Made by a program: the position numbers and the translations under genes. Below are positions 19,931 through 31,869 of a stretch of DNA of 50,587 nucleotides, piece by piece. A model generated the notes under the pieces. That model had not been told where the DNA came from, did not search any database, and saw nothing but the letters and a program-made list of their open reading frames with translations. The DNA comes from Candidatus Kapaibacterium sp. (GTDB lineage Bacteria; Bacteroidota; Ignavibacteria; Kapaibacteriales; UBA2268): NCBI GenBank assembly GCA_937995785.1, contig CALKJQ010000013.1, forward strand, positions 1-50,587, in the 5' to 3' direction. Within the stretch, counting starts at the first letter, position 1. The number at the start of each line of letters is the position of its first letter.

Positions 19931-20008
19931 ATGTAAGTTTAGAAAAAAATTATTATTTTGCTATTTCGTATTTTACAATAAAATAAAATCACTAAATAGG
20001 ATAATCAA

Positions 20009-21004
20009 ATGGCAAATTTAGAAACAACATATTTGGGTTTGAAACTTAAGAATCCTATAATCTTAGGAAGTTCGGGTTTAACTAGTACTCTCATCCAGGT
20101 AAAAAGAATTGAAGAAGCAGGTGCTGGTGCTGTAGTTTTAAAGTCAATTTTCGAAGAAGAAATTTTAAAAGAGTTCGAACAAACAGTCGATACCCACATT
20201 GAAGGGCATCAAAATTATGAATATTATGATTATTTCGATTATAAAATTAAAGAACAAAACTTAGCTCGCTACACAAAACTGATTTGGGATTTGAAACAAG
20301 AAGTGAACATACCAATTATCGCAAGCATAAATGCAGTAAGTAATCACGAATGGGCAAGTTTTGCCAAAAAATTCGAAGAAGCGGGGGCAGATGCGTTAGA
20401 AATTAATGCTTTCATTTTGCCAACAAGACTTAACAAAACCAGCGATGAAATCGAAAAAATGTATTTTGATATCATCGATTATGTTTTGAACTATGTCTCT
20501 ATTCCCGTTTCTTTGAAAATAGGTCCATATTTTTCGAATTTGCCGACCGTAATCGAAAAGTTTTCGAAAACGGGAATTAAAGGATTAGTTCTATTCAATA
20601 GAACCTACAATCCCGATATAGATATTAACGATTTAAAGCTAATACCTTCAAAAATATTTAGTTCAGATTGGGAATACACGTTGCCATTAAGGTGGATTGC
20701 CTTAATGTCGGGCAGAATTAAAACTGATATATCAGCATCTACGGGTATTCACTCTGCAAACGAAGTAATTAAAATGTTGTTGGCTGGTGCCAAGACCACC
20801 CAGATTGTATCTGCGGTTTATCGTCAGGGACTTTCGGTGATACCAAAAATAATTAAGGATTTAGAAGATTGGATGGATAGCAAAAACTATACTTCAATTG
20901 ATAATTTCCGTGGTACACTCAATAACTCGAATGTATCCGATCCGGCTTTTCTCGAAAGGATTCAATTTATGAAGTATTTTGGAGATAGGGAAGATATTAT
21001 CTAA
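20009..21004 (+). CDS. dihydroorotate dehydrogenase-like FMN TIM-barrel protein
   Basis: 'LETTYLGLKLKNPIILGSSGLTSTL', 'EEAGADALEINAFILP', 'VSLKIGPYFSNL', 'STGIHSANEVIKMLLAGAKTTQIVSAVY'. Confidence 0.85.
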   Translation: MANLETTYLGLKLKNPIILGSSGLTSTLIQVKRIEEAGAGAVVLKSIFEEEILKEFEQTVDTHIEGHQNYEYYDYFDYKIKEQNLARYTKLIWDLKQEVNIPIIASINAVSNHEWASFAKKFEEAGADALEINAFILPTRLNKTSDEIEKMYFDIIDYVLNYVSIPVSLKIGPYFSNLPTVIEKFSKTGIKGLVLFNRTYNPDIDINDLKLIPSKIFSSDWEYTLPLRWIALMSGRIKTDISASTGIHSANEVIKMLLAGAKTTQIVSAVYRQGLSVIPKIIKDLEDWMDSKNYTSIDNFRGTLNNSNVSDPAFLERIQFMKYFGDREDII

Positions 21005-21056
21005 ATTGAACTCTCTTACCAATTCATTTGCACATTATTGTGGTTATTAACAATTT

Positions 21057-22172
21057 ATGAAAATCCGAAGAATCGAGATTCGCAACTTTAGAAATCATAG
21101 TTATTCTCTAATTTCCTTAAATAACCTTATAAATGTAATCCACGGACCAAATGGTTCGGGCAAAACATCAATATTGGAAGCTATATCAATTGCAAGTTTA
21201 ACCAAACCATTCTCGAATGCTCTGGATTCGAACTTTGTGAAGTTCGGCGAAAGCAATTATCAAATAAAAATTAAAGCGAAAAATTATTTAGGATTGGATT
21301 ACTCGGCTGAAGTAAATTATGATAAATTAAATGGGAAAAAAATTAAGAATTCATTTAGCGATAATGTAAAATCAAAAGATTTGATTGGACTTTTGCCTGT
21401 TGTATTCTTGTCCCCCGATTTAAAAATTATCACTTCGGGTTCTCCCGAAAATAGAAGAGAATTTGTCGATAGGGTTTTGTCCCAAAGTTCAAAAACTTAT
21501 GTAGAGGATATTATAAAATTCAAAAGGGCATTAAAACAACGAAATTCGCTTCTGAACCATTATAAGAACTACAAATCATTTGATGAAAATGGATTTGAAA
21601 TATGGACAGAATTATTCATCAAATTATCACAATCAATAATAACAAAACGTCAAGAGTTTGTTGATGAATTTAATGGTTTATTCCAGAAATATTATCAAAA
21701 AATTACTAACAACACCGAACAAGTCTACATTCAATATCAGCCAAATACTATAAAGAATTCCGAAAAATCTATTGAAGAACAATTAAGAGAAAAAGCCGAA
21801 AGGATTAAAGAAAGCGAATTGAATAGGTGTTCTACCTTGTTCGGACCACAAAAAGACGAGTTGAGAATACAGTTGAATAATGGCAATGCAAGGGATTGGG
21901 CTTCGCAAGGACAACACAAATCTCTATTGATAGCAATAAAGCTCGCAGAGTTCGATTATTTGCAAAAATTTAGTAACGAAATTCCCGTGGTGTTACTCGA
22001 CGACATTTTTTCTGAATTAGATGAATACCGCTCCATACTCGTCTTAAATACATTGTTAAACAATCAGGCTCAAACACTAATCACAATGACCAATCCGGAA
22101 TTAATACAAAAAAATAGCGTGCTTAAAGATGTTGCAGAATTTATTAGAATAGAGAATGGAGAAATAATATAA
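21057..22172 (+). CDS. recF: DNA replication/repair protein RecF
   Basis: 'IRNFRNH', Walker A 'HGPNGSGKTSILEAI', 'SQGQHKSLLIAIKLAEF', 'PVVLLDDIFSELDEYR'. Confidence 0.95.
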   Translation: MKIRRIEIRNFRNHSYSLISLNNLINVIHGPNGSGKTSILEAISIASLTKPFSNALDSNFVKFGESNYQIKIKAKNYLGLDYSAEVNYDKLNGKKIKNSFSDNVKSKDLIGLLPVVFLSPDLKIITSGSPENRREFVDRVLSQSSKTYVEDIIKFKRALKQRNSLLNHYKNYKSFDENGFEIWTELFIKLSQSIITKRQEFVDEFNGLFQKYYQKITNNTEQVYIQYQPNTIKNSEKSIEEQLREKAERIKESELNRCSTLFGPQKDELRIQLNNGNARDWASQGQHKSLLIAIKLAEFDYLQKFSNEIPVVLLDDIFSELDEYRSILVLNTLLNNQAQTLITMTNPELIQKNSVLKDVAEFIRIENGEII

Positions 22173-22173
22173 T

Positions 22174-22449
22174 ATGGGCGGATTGAGCAACATTTTAGAA
22201 AGAATTTTTATCGATAATGGCAGAATAGATCTATTAATTCTTTCGCAAATCAAAAAAGCAATGTCCGAAATTATGCCCGAGTTCATAACAAAATATATCG
22301 AAATATATAAATTTTCGAAAGGGACTTTATACTTAAAATCTCAACACTCAATATGGTCTTCCGAAATCAAATTCAATAAAGCTATGATAATAAACAAATT
22401 AAATGAAAAATTAGGAAAGCACATCGTAAAAGACCTAAGAATAAAATAA
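22174..22449 (+). CDS. DUF721 (DciA-like) protein
   Basis: Small ORF between recF and gyrB; 'GTLYLKSQHSIWSSEIKFNKAMIINKLNEKLGKHIVKDLRI'. Confidence 0.8.
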   Translation: MGGLSNILERIFIDNGRIDLLILSQIKKAMSEIMPEFITKYIEIYKFSKGTLYLKSQHSIWSSEIKFNKAMIINKLNEKLGKHIVKDLRIK

Positions 22450-22496
22450 ACTAACTAATTGAAAAATAATATAATTATATCATAAAAAATTCGTAA

Positions 22497-24545
<2,049 letters not shown>

Positions 24546-24551
24546 ATTTAT

Positions 24552-25883
24552 ATGAAAAAAATAATACTCTTTCTTATTGTCGTAATTCTTTCATTTGAAC
24601 ATTCTCTCGCACTGCAAATCGATAAAACTTGGGCAGTAAAAGCAAGAGAGTTTATTAAAAAATATTATGATTTAGATTTTGAATTTTGCTATAAACAATT
24701 TGATGAATCTGTTAAGAAATCATTTTCGATTGATATGTTCAAGCAAGCCTATAGTCAAACCGAATTTAGGTATGGAAAGTTGATAGATATTGGCGAAACT
24801 GAAGCTTTTGATGCAAAAGGCTACCACATTACCGGCACACAAGTTAAGCACGAAAAGGGCAGTTTTACCATTGAAATTACTTATGGCGATAATGGAAAAA
24901 TATTTGGTTTTTACTTCAAACCACCTAAACCCGAGAAGTCCGAAGAACCAAAGAGCCCGAATTATTTAAATTCGGAGGAATTTACAACTCAAAACATTGA
25001 GTTTGGTTCCCAATTTAAACTAAAAGGAAAACTCACAATACCAAAAGAAGGAACAAACTTTCCTGTTCTAATCCTTGTTCATGGCTCGGGTCCAAACGAT
25101 ATGGACGAGACAATCGGACCTAACAAACCATTCCGCGATATTGCCGAAGGACTTTCATCACTTGGTATAGCAGTATTGCGATACAACAAAAGAACTTATC
25201 AATATGGTGCATCAATTTCACAAAACGATACCAATTTCACCTTGACAGACGAAGTGGTTAATGATGTTGAAGAAGCACTTAATTACCTATTAACACAACC
25301 TCAAATCAATAAAGAAAGGATTTTTGTTCTTGGACATAGTTTAGGGGGATATTCAATCCCATTAATAGCCCAAAGATTGAACCATGCGGCGGGGTTTATC
25401 ATTTTTGCTGGTTCCAATCAACCACTTGAAGATAAGATAGTTGACCAATATGAATATATAAGCAAACTAAAGAACAATCAAGGAATTAATGAAGATATAC
25501 TTAGAGTTGTAAATAACTTACGAAATAAAATTAAAAATCGAGATTTCAACGACCAAACACCTCGCGATAGTCTTCTTATGGGTATATCACCAATTTATTG
25601 GCGATTTTTATTAGATTATAAACCTTTAGAAATAATTAAGAAAATTGATAAACCGATTCTTGTTTTGCAAGGAGCGAGGGATTATCAAGTTACCGTATCA
25701 GAATTTGAACTATGGAAACAATCTTTAGCAAATAATCCAAAAGCACGGTTCGAACTATACGAAGACCTAAATCACCTGTTCATAACTGGTGAAGGTATGG
25801 CTACTCCCGAAGAATATATGGAGAAAGGTTTTGTTGCTGATAAAGTAATCAAAGATATAGGGTTATGGATCAAAAGTCATTAA
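24552..25883 (+). CDS. secreted alpha/beta hydrolase with N-terminal DUF3887-like domain
   Basis: Signal peptide; 'VHGSGPNDMDE' oxyanion-hole region, 'VLGHSLGGYSIP' nucleophile elbow, 'PILVLQGARDYQV'. Confidence 0.85.
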   Translation: MKKIILFLIVVILSFEHSLALQIDKTWAVKAREFIKKYYDLDFEFCYKQFDESVKKSFSIDMFKQAYSQTEFRYGKLIDIGETEAFDAKGYHITGTQVKHEKGSFTIEITYGDNGKIFGFYFKPPKPEKSEEPKSPNYLNSEEFTTQNIEFGSQFKLKGKLTIPKEGTNFPVLILVHGSGPNDMDETIGPNKPFRDIAEGLSSLGIAVLRYNKRTYQYGASISQNDTNFTLTDEVVNDVEEALNYLLTQPQINKERIFVLGHSLGGYSIPLIAQRLNHAAGFIIFAGSNQPLEDKIVDQYEYISKLKNNQGINEDILRVVNNLRNKIKNRDFNDQTPRDSLLMGISPIYWRFLLDYKPLEIIKKIDKPILVLQGARDYQVTVSEFELWKQSLANNPKARFELYEDLNHLFITGEGMATPEEYMEKGFVADKVIKDIGLWIKSH

Positions 25884-25935
25884 CTTAATCTTAACTTATA
25901 TTTAATCTGAATTTAACATAATGAGTATAATTTAG
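25880..25935 (+). promoter_or_regulatory. Pho-box-like array of four 11-bp direct repeats plus -7 element
   Basis: TTAACTTAATC TTAACTTATAT TTAATCTGAAT TTAACATAATG at 25880/25891/25902/25913; TAATTTAG at 25928 (TATAAT at 25926). Confidence 0.6.
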
Positions 25936-25946
25936 TGTTTAGCAAT

Positions 25947-26669
25947 ATGTACGAAAATAAAAGACCAGAAGTGATTACTCAAACAAATCAAAAAAATGTT
26001 ATCATTGTTGATGATGAACCAGATATTATTGAATTAGTAACCCTACATTTAAACAAATCTGGATACCGTGTTCGTTCATTCGAAAATGGCTCGAGTGCAT
26101 TGGATTACATCCAACAAAATCCCCCAGACTTAATTATTCTCGATTTAATGTTACCCGATTACGATGGATTAGAATTATGCAAAATGCTAAAAAAGGATGA
26201 TAAATATAGCTCAATACCCGTCATTATGTTGACGGCCCGCAATGAAGAAATGGACAAAGTTCTCGGATTGGAAATAGGAGCAGACGATTACGTAACCAAA
26301 CCATTCTCGCCAAGAGAACTCATTGCAAGAATCAAAGCAGTGCTAAGAAGAGAAGACAAATTTGTTAAGACCAATCTTTTAAATATTGGCGATATTTTGG
26401 AAATCGACTTGCAAAAATACGAAGTGTTTGTTAATAAAGAAAAAGTTGATTTAACTACTACAGAATTCAAAATACTCAAATTGTTAGCCGAAAAAAGGGG
26501 CTGGGTTTATTCTCGAGAAAGTATCTTAGATTTTCTTGGAGTGCAGGAAAAAGGAGTTTTGGATAGAACTGTGGATGTTCATATAAAAAATCTTAGAGAA
26601 AAATTAACTGTTGCTGCAAGATTTATCAAAAATATTCGTGGTGTGGGTTATAAGCTCGACGAGACATAA
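25947..26669 (+). CDS. OmpR/PhoB-family response regulator
   Basis: Receiver 'VIIVDDEPDIIELV', 'DLIILDLMLPDYDG', 'GADDYVTKPFSPRELIARI'; winged-helix C-terminus 'TVDVHIKNLREKL...IRGVGYKL'. Confidence 0.95.
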   Translation: MYENKRPEVITQTNQKNVIIVDDEPDIIELVTLHLNKSGYRVRSFENGSSALDYIQQNPPDLIILDLMLPDYDGLELCKMLKKDDKYSSIPVIMLTARNEEMDKVLGLEIGADDYVTKPFSPRELIARIKAVLRREDKFVKTNLLNIGDILEIDLQKYEVFVNKEKVDLTTTEFKILKLLAEKRGWVYSRESILDFLGVQEKGVLDRTVDVHIKNLREKLTVAARFIKNIRGVGYKLDET

Positions 26670-26680
26670 TAATTTAACCA

Positions 26681-28423
26681 ATGACAAAATTCTTTCTCAA
26701 ACTTTTTATTATTTTTTTAGTAATAATTATTACGTATACAATTATTTTATTCCTAATTAATTTTAATTCTACCAAACAACACTTTACAGAAACTTTCCAA
26801 AAAGACCTAAAAAATCTAAATATAATTCTCACCGAACCAATCACCAATTACCTCATTAAATCCGATACCGCCGCTATTATCGATTATGTTAATCAAATTG
26901 GCAGGCAGCTAGAAATCAGATTAACCATCATCGGAAACGATGGGGTTGTATTAATTGATTCGCGAGGAGAAGCCGCAAAAATGGATAATCACCTCACCCG
27001 ACCGGAGGTTATTCAAGCAAGGGATAATAAAGTTGGTTTTGGAATTCGATTCAGTAACACCACTCATGCCGAGATGTTGTATGTAGCCAGCAGATTAGAA
27101 ACAAACGGACAAACAATCGGTTATATAAGAACGAGTTACTATTTAACTCATATTAATGAACTTTTCAATAAATTAATCAAAGAAACTTTAACGATTATTG
27201 GTATTTTGATATTTCTTGTTTTTGTTGCAATCTACTTTATTACTTATTCAATATCACGTCCTTTAAAGCAAATGACATCTGCGTTCGAGTCCGTTGCTTC
27301 GGGCAACTTTGGATTAAAACTTCAAATTAATCGAAAAGATGAATTCAAAAAATTAGTTAGTAGCTTCAACAAAATGTCTGAAAAATTGGGTCAATACTTT
27401 TCCGAAATCCAAAGACAAAATGTTGAATTAAGGCATTTGTTTAATTCAATTCCCGATAGCATATTCCTCCTTAATCTCAAAAATCAAGTAATACTCGCAA
27501 ATATAACTTTTTATCGCAATTTTTCGTTAAACCCCGAAAACCTTCATATCGATAATACAAATCTACCATCTGAATTAATTAATAAGATTAAAAATGTAAC
27601 AAGTTCCAAAAAGTTCGATACATTAGAATTTGAGTTTAATCATAAGATTTATACTTCTACAATCAATTTTATTGAATTAAATAATGAAATTCTCGTAGTG
27701 ATTAGCGATATTACAGATATCAAAAAAATCGAGCAAATTAAAAAAGATTTTGTAATCAACGTTTCGCACGAATTAAAAACCCCATTAACAGCTATCAAAG
27801 GCTTTATCGAAACGCTTGAAGAGGAAATAACTGATGATGAACATTTGCACTACATACAAATCGTCCGCCGACATACCGACAGACTTATCACAATTGTTAA
27901 AGACTTATTACTTCTAACAGAACTCGAAGACGAAGCCTATACAAATAAACTTATAATAAGCAATGTTGATTTTACCATTTTAACCGAGAATATTAAAAGA
28001 TTATTTGAGCAAAAATTAAAAGAAAAAAAATTATACTGCAAAATTAACATCGACTCCGATGTACCCAAAATTCAAGCAGATGCATTCCGATTAGAACAAG
28101 TTTTCGTTAATTTATTTAATAACGCAATCAAATTTACTGATTCAGGAGGCATTGAGATTAACATAAAGCGTAACGAAGAATTCGTTTATGTTTACTTCCA
28201 AGATACGGGCGTAGGCGTGCCAAAAGAAGACCAAGATAGAATATTCGAGCGTTTTTACATAAGCGAAAAATCTCGTTCACGCAAGTTTGGCGGCACTGGA
28301 ATAGGTCTTTCGATAGTAAAACATATAATTTTGCTACATAATGGTTCAATCAATTTAGACAAAACTTACGAATGTGGGGCTAAGTTCGACATAAAAATCC
28401 CTATAACTTATTCATACAAGTAA
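26681..28423 (+). CDS. PhoR/WalK-like sensor histidine kinase (TM-periplasmic-TM-HAMP-PAS-HisKA-HATPase)
   Basis: 'DFVINVSHELKTPLTAIKGFIETL', 'VFVNLFNNAIKFTDSGG', 'DTGVGVPKEDQDRIFERFY', 'GGTGIGLSIVKHI'. Confidence 0.95.
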   Translation: MTKFFLKLFIIFLVIIITYTIILFLINFNSTKQHFTETFQKDLKNLNIILTEPITNYLIKSDTAAIIDYVNQIGRQLEIRLTIIGNDGVVLIDSRGEAAKMDNHLTRPEVIQARDNKVGFGIRFSNTTHAEMLYVASRLETNGQTIGYIRTSYYLTHINELFNKLIKETLTIIGILIFLVFVAIYFITYSISRPLKQMTSAFESVASGNFGLKLQINRKDEFKKLVSSFNKMSEKLGQYFSEIQRQNVELRHLFNSIPDSIFLLNLKNQVILANITFYRNFSLNPENLHIDNTNLPSELINKIKNVTSSKKFDTLEFEFNHKIYTSTINFIELNNEILVVISDITDIKKIEQIKKDFVINVSHELKTPLTAIKGFIETLEEEITDDEHLHYIQIVRRHTDRLITIVKDLLLLTELEDEAYTNKLIISNVDFTILTENIKRLFEQKLKEKKLYCKINIDSDVPKIQADAFRLEQVFVNLFNNAIKFTDSGGIEINIKRNEEFVYVYFQDTGVGVPKEDQDRIFERFYISEKSRSRKFGGTGIGLSIVKHIILLHNGSINLDKTYECGAKFDIKIPITYSYK

Positions 28424-28473
28424 ATAGAAAGAAGTAAATATTTTGTTGTTTTACTTGTTGTTCAAGATTCAAA

Positions 28474-28508
28474 AAAAATACCACCTTTTTGTAGAAAAAG
28501 TGGTATTT
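28474..28508. terminator. Hairpin between convergent genes, probable bidirectional terminator
   Basis: AAATACCAC..TTTTTGTAGAAAAA..GTGGTATTT flanked by A and T runs (one bulge). Confidence 0.65.
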
Positions 28509-28525
28509 ATAAGATTATAAAAATA

Positions 28526-30031
28526 TCAGTATCTAATCACTTTCCATTTTGATTGTCTTTCTTCTGCCAATTTCATCCATTGAGGGATAATTTTTTCGAT
28601 AAACTCATTCTTTTCGGTTCTAAATTTAGGCATATCCAATCCAATTAACTTTTGAGCATTTTCTTTTTTGGTAATATCGGGATAAGGCACTTCTTGATTG
28701 TATCCATATTTGGCTAAAATTCTTGCTAATTTTATTCTTGTATCTGTAATAATATCAATACCATTTGACAATATTCTTAGTCCTTCGATAGGAGCGTGGA
28801 AAGCACCGCCATGCGAAGCGGCAACAAAGTCCCATCTCCATTGCGACTTACGAATTCCTTGTAATATATCTTTCATTTCACCTTCATTTGCACCTAAATC
28901 CCATGCTTTTTTTGCTTCGAAATGGGCACGAACCAATAATACCTCTAATTTATCCCTTACCTCTACTACCTTATCAAAACGATCATAAACATTCTTAACT
29001 AAAGTTTGTTCACTTTCGCGATGACAAACTTGGCAAGTTTTATCAATGTATTTCAAGGGGCTTACTGTTTGGTGGGAAGAAAACTTTTGACCGCCTTCGG
29101 AAATATAAGGCATATGGCAATCAGCACATGCAACATTTCGTTGTCCGTGAATACCCATCATATAAAGTTCATAATCGGGGTGCTGTGCTTTTAGCATAGG
29201 TGCCTTGCTAATTGCGTGTGTCCAATCTGCAAACTCGTAAGAATCGTAGTATTCCTCAATCTTTTCTACACTCAAACCCTTATCCCAAGGAAATTTAACA
29301 AAGGATGCTCCTTCGACTCTTTTTTTGTCGAAGTAGTATTCAACGTGGCATTGGGCACAAACTAACGACCTCATATCTTGTAAGGTCGCTTTTTTGATAT
29401 CTTTTCCCATTGCTTGATAGGCTTCGATTAGTGCGGGGCTTTTTATGGTTAAATTCATTGTTTTTGCGTCGTGGCAGTTAAGACAACCAATGGGATTAAC
29501 AATCTCGGCACCCAATCGTGCCCATTTTCCCTTGTAATAATTTTCAACTCCTTGTTCGTTCATTACACGCACGACATCGGTTGACTTACAAGTCCAACAA
29601 GTTGTGGGTTGTGGACCAGCGGTATCACTCATAGGTGCACCTGTTCTCAATGTCTTTCTTACATCATCAATTGCCCAAGCATGACCGCGAGGTTTATTAT
29701 AATCTCGTGAGAAAAGATATCCCGCCCACAAAATTACCAACCTGGGATCTTCTTCCAATGCATCTTTAAACCCATTACCGTTATATTTAGTATGGAATGT
29801 TGTGTCTAATGTTTCTAACCAAGTTTGGAATTCACGAGGGAAGTTCTCGCCCCATATTTCGTTTCTCGATTCATTATCGTTAATTTGAACAATTGGTTTG
29901 TAAACATATTCTTTTTCTGCTTTTCTTTGGGTTATTGATGCGGCTAAGAGACCTAATACAAATACAACAACCGCTGTTGCAACAAATATTATCCAATATT
30001 TTACATTACTAGATTTTTTTGACTCAAACAT
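28526..30031 (-). CDS. nrfA: ammonia-forming pentaheme cytochrome c nitrite reductase
   Basis: One CWTCK active-site heme motif plus four CXXCH motifs (CLNCH, CAQCH, CADCH, CQVCH). Confidence 0.97.
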   Translation of the reverse strand: MFESKKSSNVKYWIIFVATAVVVFVLGLLAASITQRKAEKEYVYKPIVQINDNESRNEIWGENFPREFQTWLETLDTTFHTKYNGNGFKDALEEDPRLVILWAGYLFSRDYNKPRGHAWAIDDVRKTLRTGAPMSDTAGPQPTTCWTCKSTDVVRVMNEQGVENYYKGKWARLGAEIVNPIGCLNCHDAKTMNLTIKSPALIEAYQAMGKDIKKATLQDMRSLVCAQCHVEYYFDKKRVEGASFVKFPWDKGLSVEKIEEYYDSYEFADWTHAISKAPMLKAQHPDYELYMMGIHGQRNVACADCHMPYISEGGQKFSSHQTVSPLKYIDKTCQVCHRESEQTLVKNVYDRFDKVVEVRDKLEVLLVRAHFEAKKAWDLGANEGEMKDILQGIRKSQWRWDFVAASHGGAFHAPIEGLRILSNGIDIITDTRIKLARILAKYGYNQEVPYPDITKKENAQKLIGLDMPKFRTEKNEFIEKIIPQWMKLAEERQSKWKVIRY

Positions 30032-30064
30032 TATTATTACTCCTTATATATTATTTTGAAATTA

Positions 30065-30583
30065 TTATTTTTCGATAAATGCATTTGGGGACGAAGCCAG
30101 ACTATTTACTCTCTTATGAGGTTGTTCTCTATGACAATTCCAACAAAATCGATTTTCGAAAGCTTCGTGGTCGGGATTTTGGAATGTCATCAATGATATA
30201 TTTTTTACTAATTTTTCGTGGCAGCGTATGCAATTTTTTTGTACTGCTAACTTACCTGCTTCTTTAATCTTGATAACCTGTGGTTCTGCTCTTAAAGTGA
30301 AAATTGTGGCGTGTCTCATACCATCTTCGGCTTTAAAGAGCCATTTAGAAATAAAATTGTCATGGGGCACATGGCAATCATTGCAAGTGGACACCCGACG
30401 ATGCGAAGAATGTGCCCACGATGAATAGTGAGTGTTCATCACATGGCAATTCACACAAGTCGATGGGGAGTCCGATAAATATGATATCGCATTGGATGCA
30501 ATAAAATTATATGTTCCAATTCCAAAAATTAAACCGAAAAGTATCGAATATATTAATTTCCAGACTGAGGGAATATTTTTCAT
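30065..30583 (-). CDS. nrfH: NrfH-type tetraheme membrane cytochrome c (electron donor to NrfA)
   Basis: N-terminal TM; four CXXCH motifs (CVNCH, CNDCH, CIRCH, CWNCH); immediately upstream of nrfA. Confidence 0.95.
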   Translation of the reverse strand: MKNIPSVWKLIYSILFGLIFGIGTYNFIASNAISYLSDSPSTCVNCHVMNTHYSSWAHSSHRRVSTCNDCHVPHDNFISKWLFKAEDGMRHATIFTLRAEPQVIKIKEAGKLAVQKNCIRCHEKLVKNISLMTFQNPDHEAFENRFCWNCHREQPHKRVNSLASSPNAFIEK

Positions 30584-30676
30584 AGTTTACCTTTAAAAAA
30601 AGATTAAAAAATCTCATTATATTTAAATACAAATTTAGCAAAAATTAATTAATTTGCAAAATAATACAAAGGAATT

Positions 30677-31558
30677 ATGGAAAAAATTGCAATTTATGAA
30701 AATCAAAATAAGCCGGAAGCTATCAGATGGTCTGAATTTGCAGCAAAAGTACTATTCTCCAAAGGAATTGAATGTTATGTTTCCAACGAATTGTTCAAGA
30801 AATTATCGAACGAAATAAAGAAAACAGTTCAATCAGTTCCTACATCAAATTTCGAAAAAATTGCCGACGTAGTAATTACTTTTGGGGGAGATGGTACTAT
30901 ATTGTCGGCTGCAAGGTATGTGTTTAAAAGCGAAGTGCCAATTATGGGCATAAACGTAGGCAAACTTGGTTTTTTAGCCGAATACCCCCATAATAAAATC
31001 GAAGAGGCAATTGAAAATTTGCTGACAGGACAATATCGTGTGGTTGACCGAACAGTGCTGACTACTCATATTGATGACGAAAACATTTATGCCGTGAATG
31101 ACTTTGTAATCGAAAAAATGTTATCTTCGCGTATGATAACACTTCACGCATATTCCAATGAACATTATGTTGCTTCATATCGGGCAGATGGATTGATACT
31201 AACAACGCCAACGGGCTCGACTGCTTATTCGCTTGCTTGTGGAGGACCTATAATTGCACCATCGGCACAAGTGATGTGTTTAACTCCAATATCACCACAT
31301 TCACTCAACTTCCGACCACTTGTAATACCCGATGAAAATACTGTTAAAATAATTGTCGAATCACCAACAGGTGAAGCAAAATTAGTGGGCGACGGCCAGA
31401 TTGAAAAGGTATTGAGGAGCGGTGATGAAGTAATCTTTAGTATTGCTGAATATAGAATTAAACTTATAAAACCTCTTAAGAATTCATATTATGATGTTTT
31501 GCGGGCAAAATTGCTTTGGGCTGTCGATCCTACAACTCAAAAGAATTGTACAGAATAA
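30677..31558 (+). CDS. nadK: NAD kinase
   Basis: 'VVITFGGDGTILSAARY', 'GINVGKLGFLAEY', 'TTPTGSTAYSLACGGPII'. Confidence 0.95.
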   Translation: MEKIAIYENQNKPEAIRWSEFAAKVLFSKGIECYVSNELFKKLSNEIKKTVQSVPTSNFEKIADVVITFGGDGTILSAARYVFKSEVPIMGINVGKLGFLAEYPHNKIEEAIENLLTGQYRVVDRTVLTTHIDDENIYAVNDFVIEKMLSSRMITLHAYSNEHYVASYRADGLILTTPTGSTAYSLACGGPIIAPSAQVMCLTPISPHSLNFRPLVIPDENTVKIIVESPTGEAKLVGDGQIEKVLRSGDEVIFSIAEYRIKLIKPLKNSYYDVLRAKLLWAVDPTTQKNCTE

Positions 31559-31699
31559 TTATAGATATTAATAATCAATAAATAGTAAAATTGTTATATA
31601 AGTAACTTACTTAAAACTGAAGAATTTAAGAAATTGTAACACGAAGCTATAAGAAAGCAATCCGATTTTATTGAACTATGAAAAAAAACAATATGTATC

Positions 31700-31738
31700 A
31701 TAACCTTCCGAAGGTTTTCGCAAACTCCGGAAGGTTAT
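31700..31738. repeat. Intergenic inverted repeat (11-bp arms, 17-nt loop)
   Basis: ATAACCTTCCG (31700-31710) ... CGGAAGGTTAT (31728-31738); internal AACCTTC-C-GAAGGTT gives a competing fold. Confidence 0.6.
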
Positions 31739-31869
31739 TGTGTAATTCACTTTGCTATTAAGAATGAAACCTCATATAAATGTAAATTTAAGCATTATTC
31801 ACATTACTATGACAACGAGTTACTTCATAATGACCACTCACATTTTGTTCACTCTATTTTGATTTCCTC

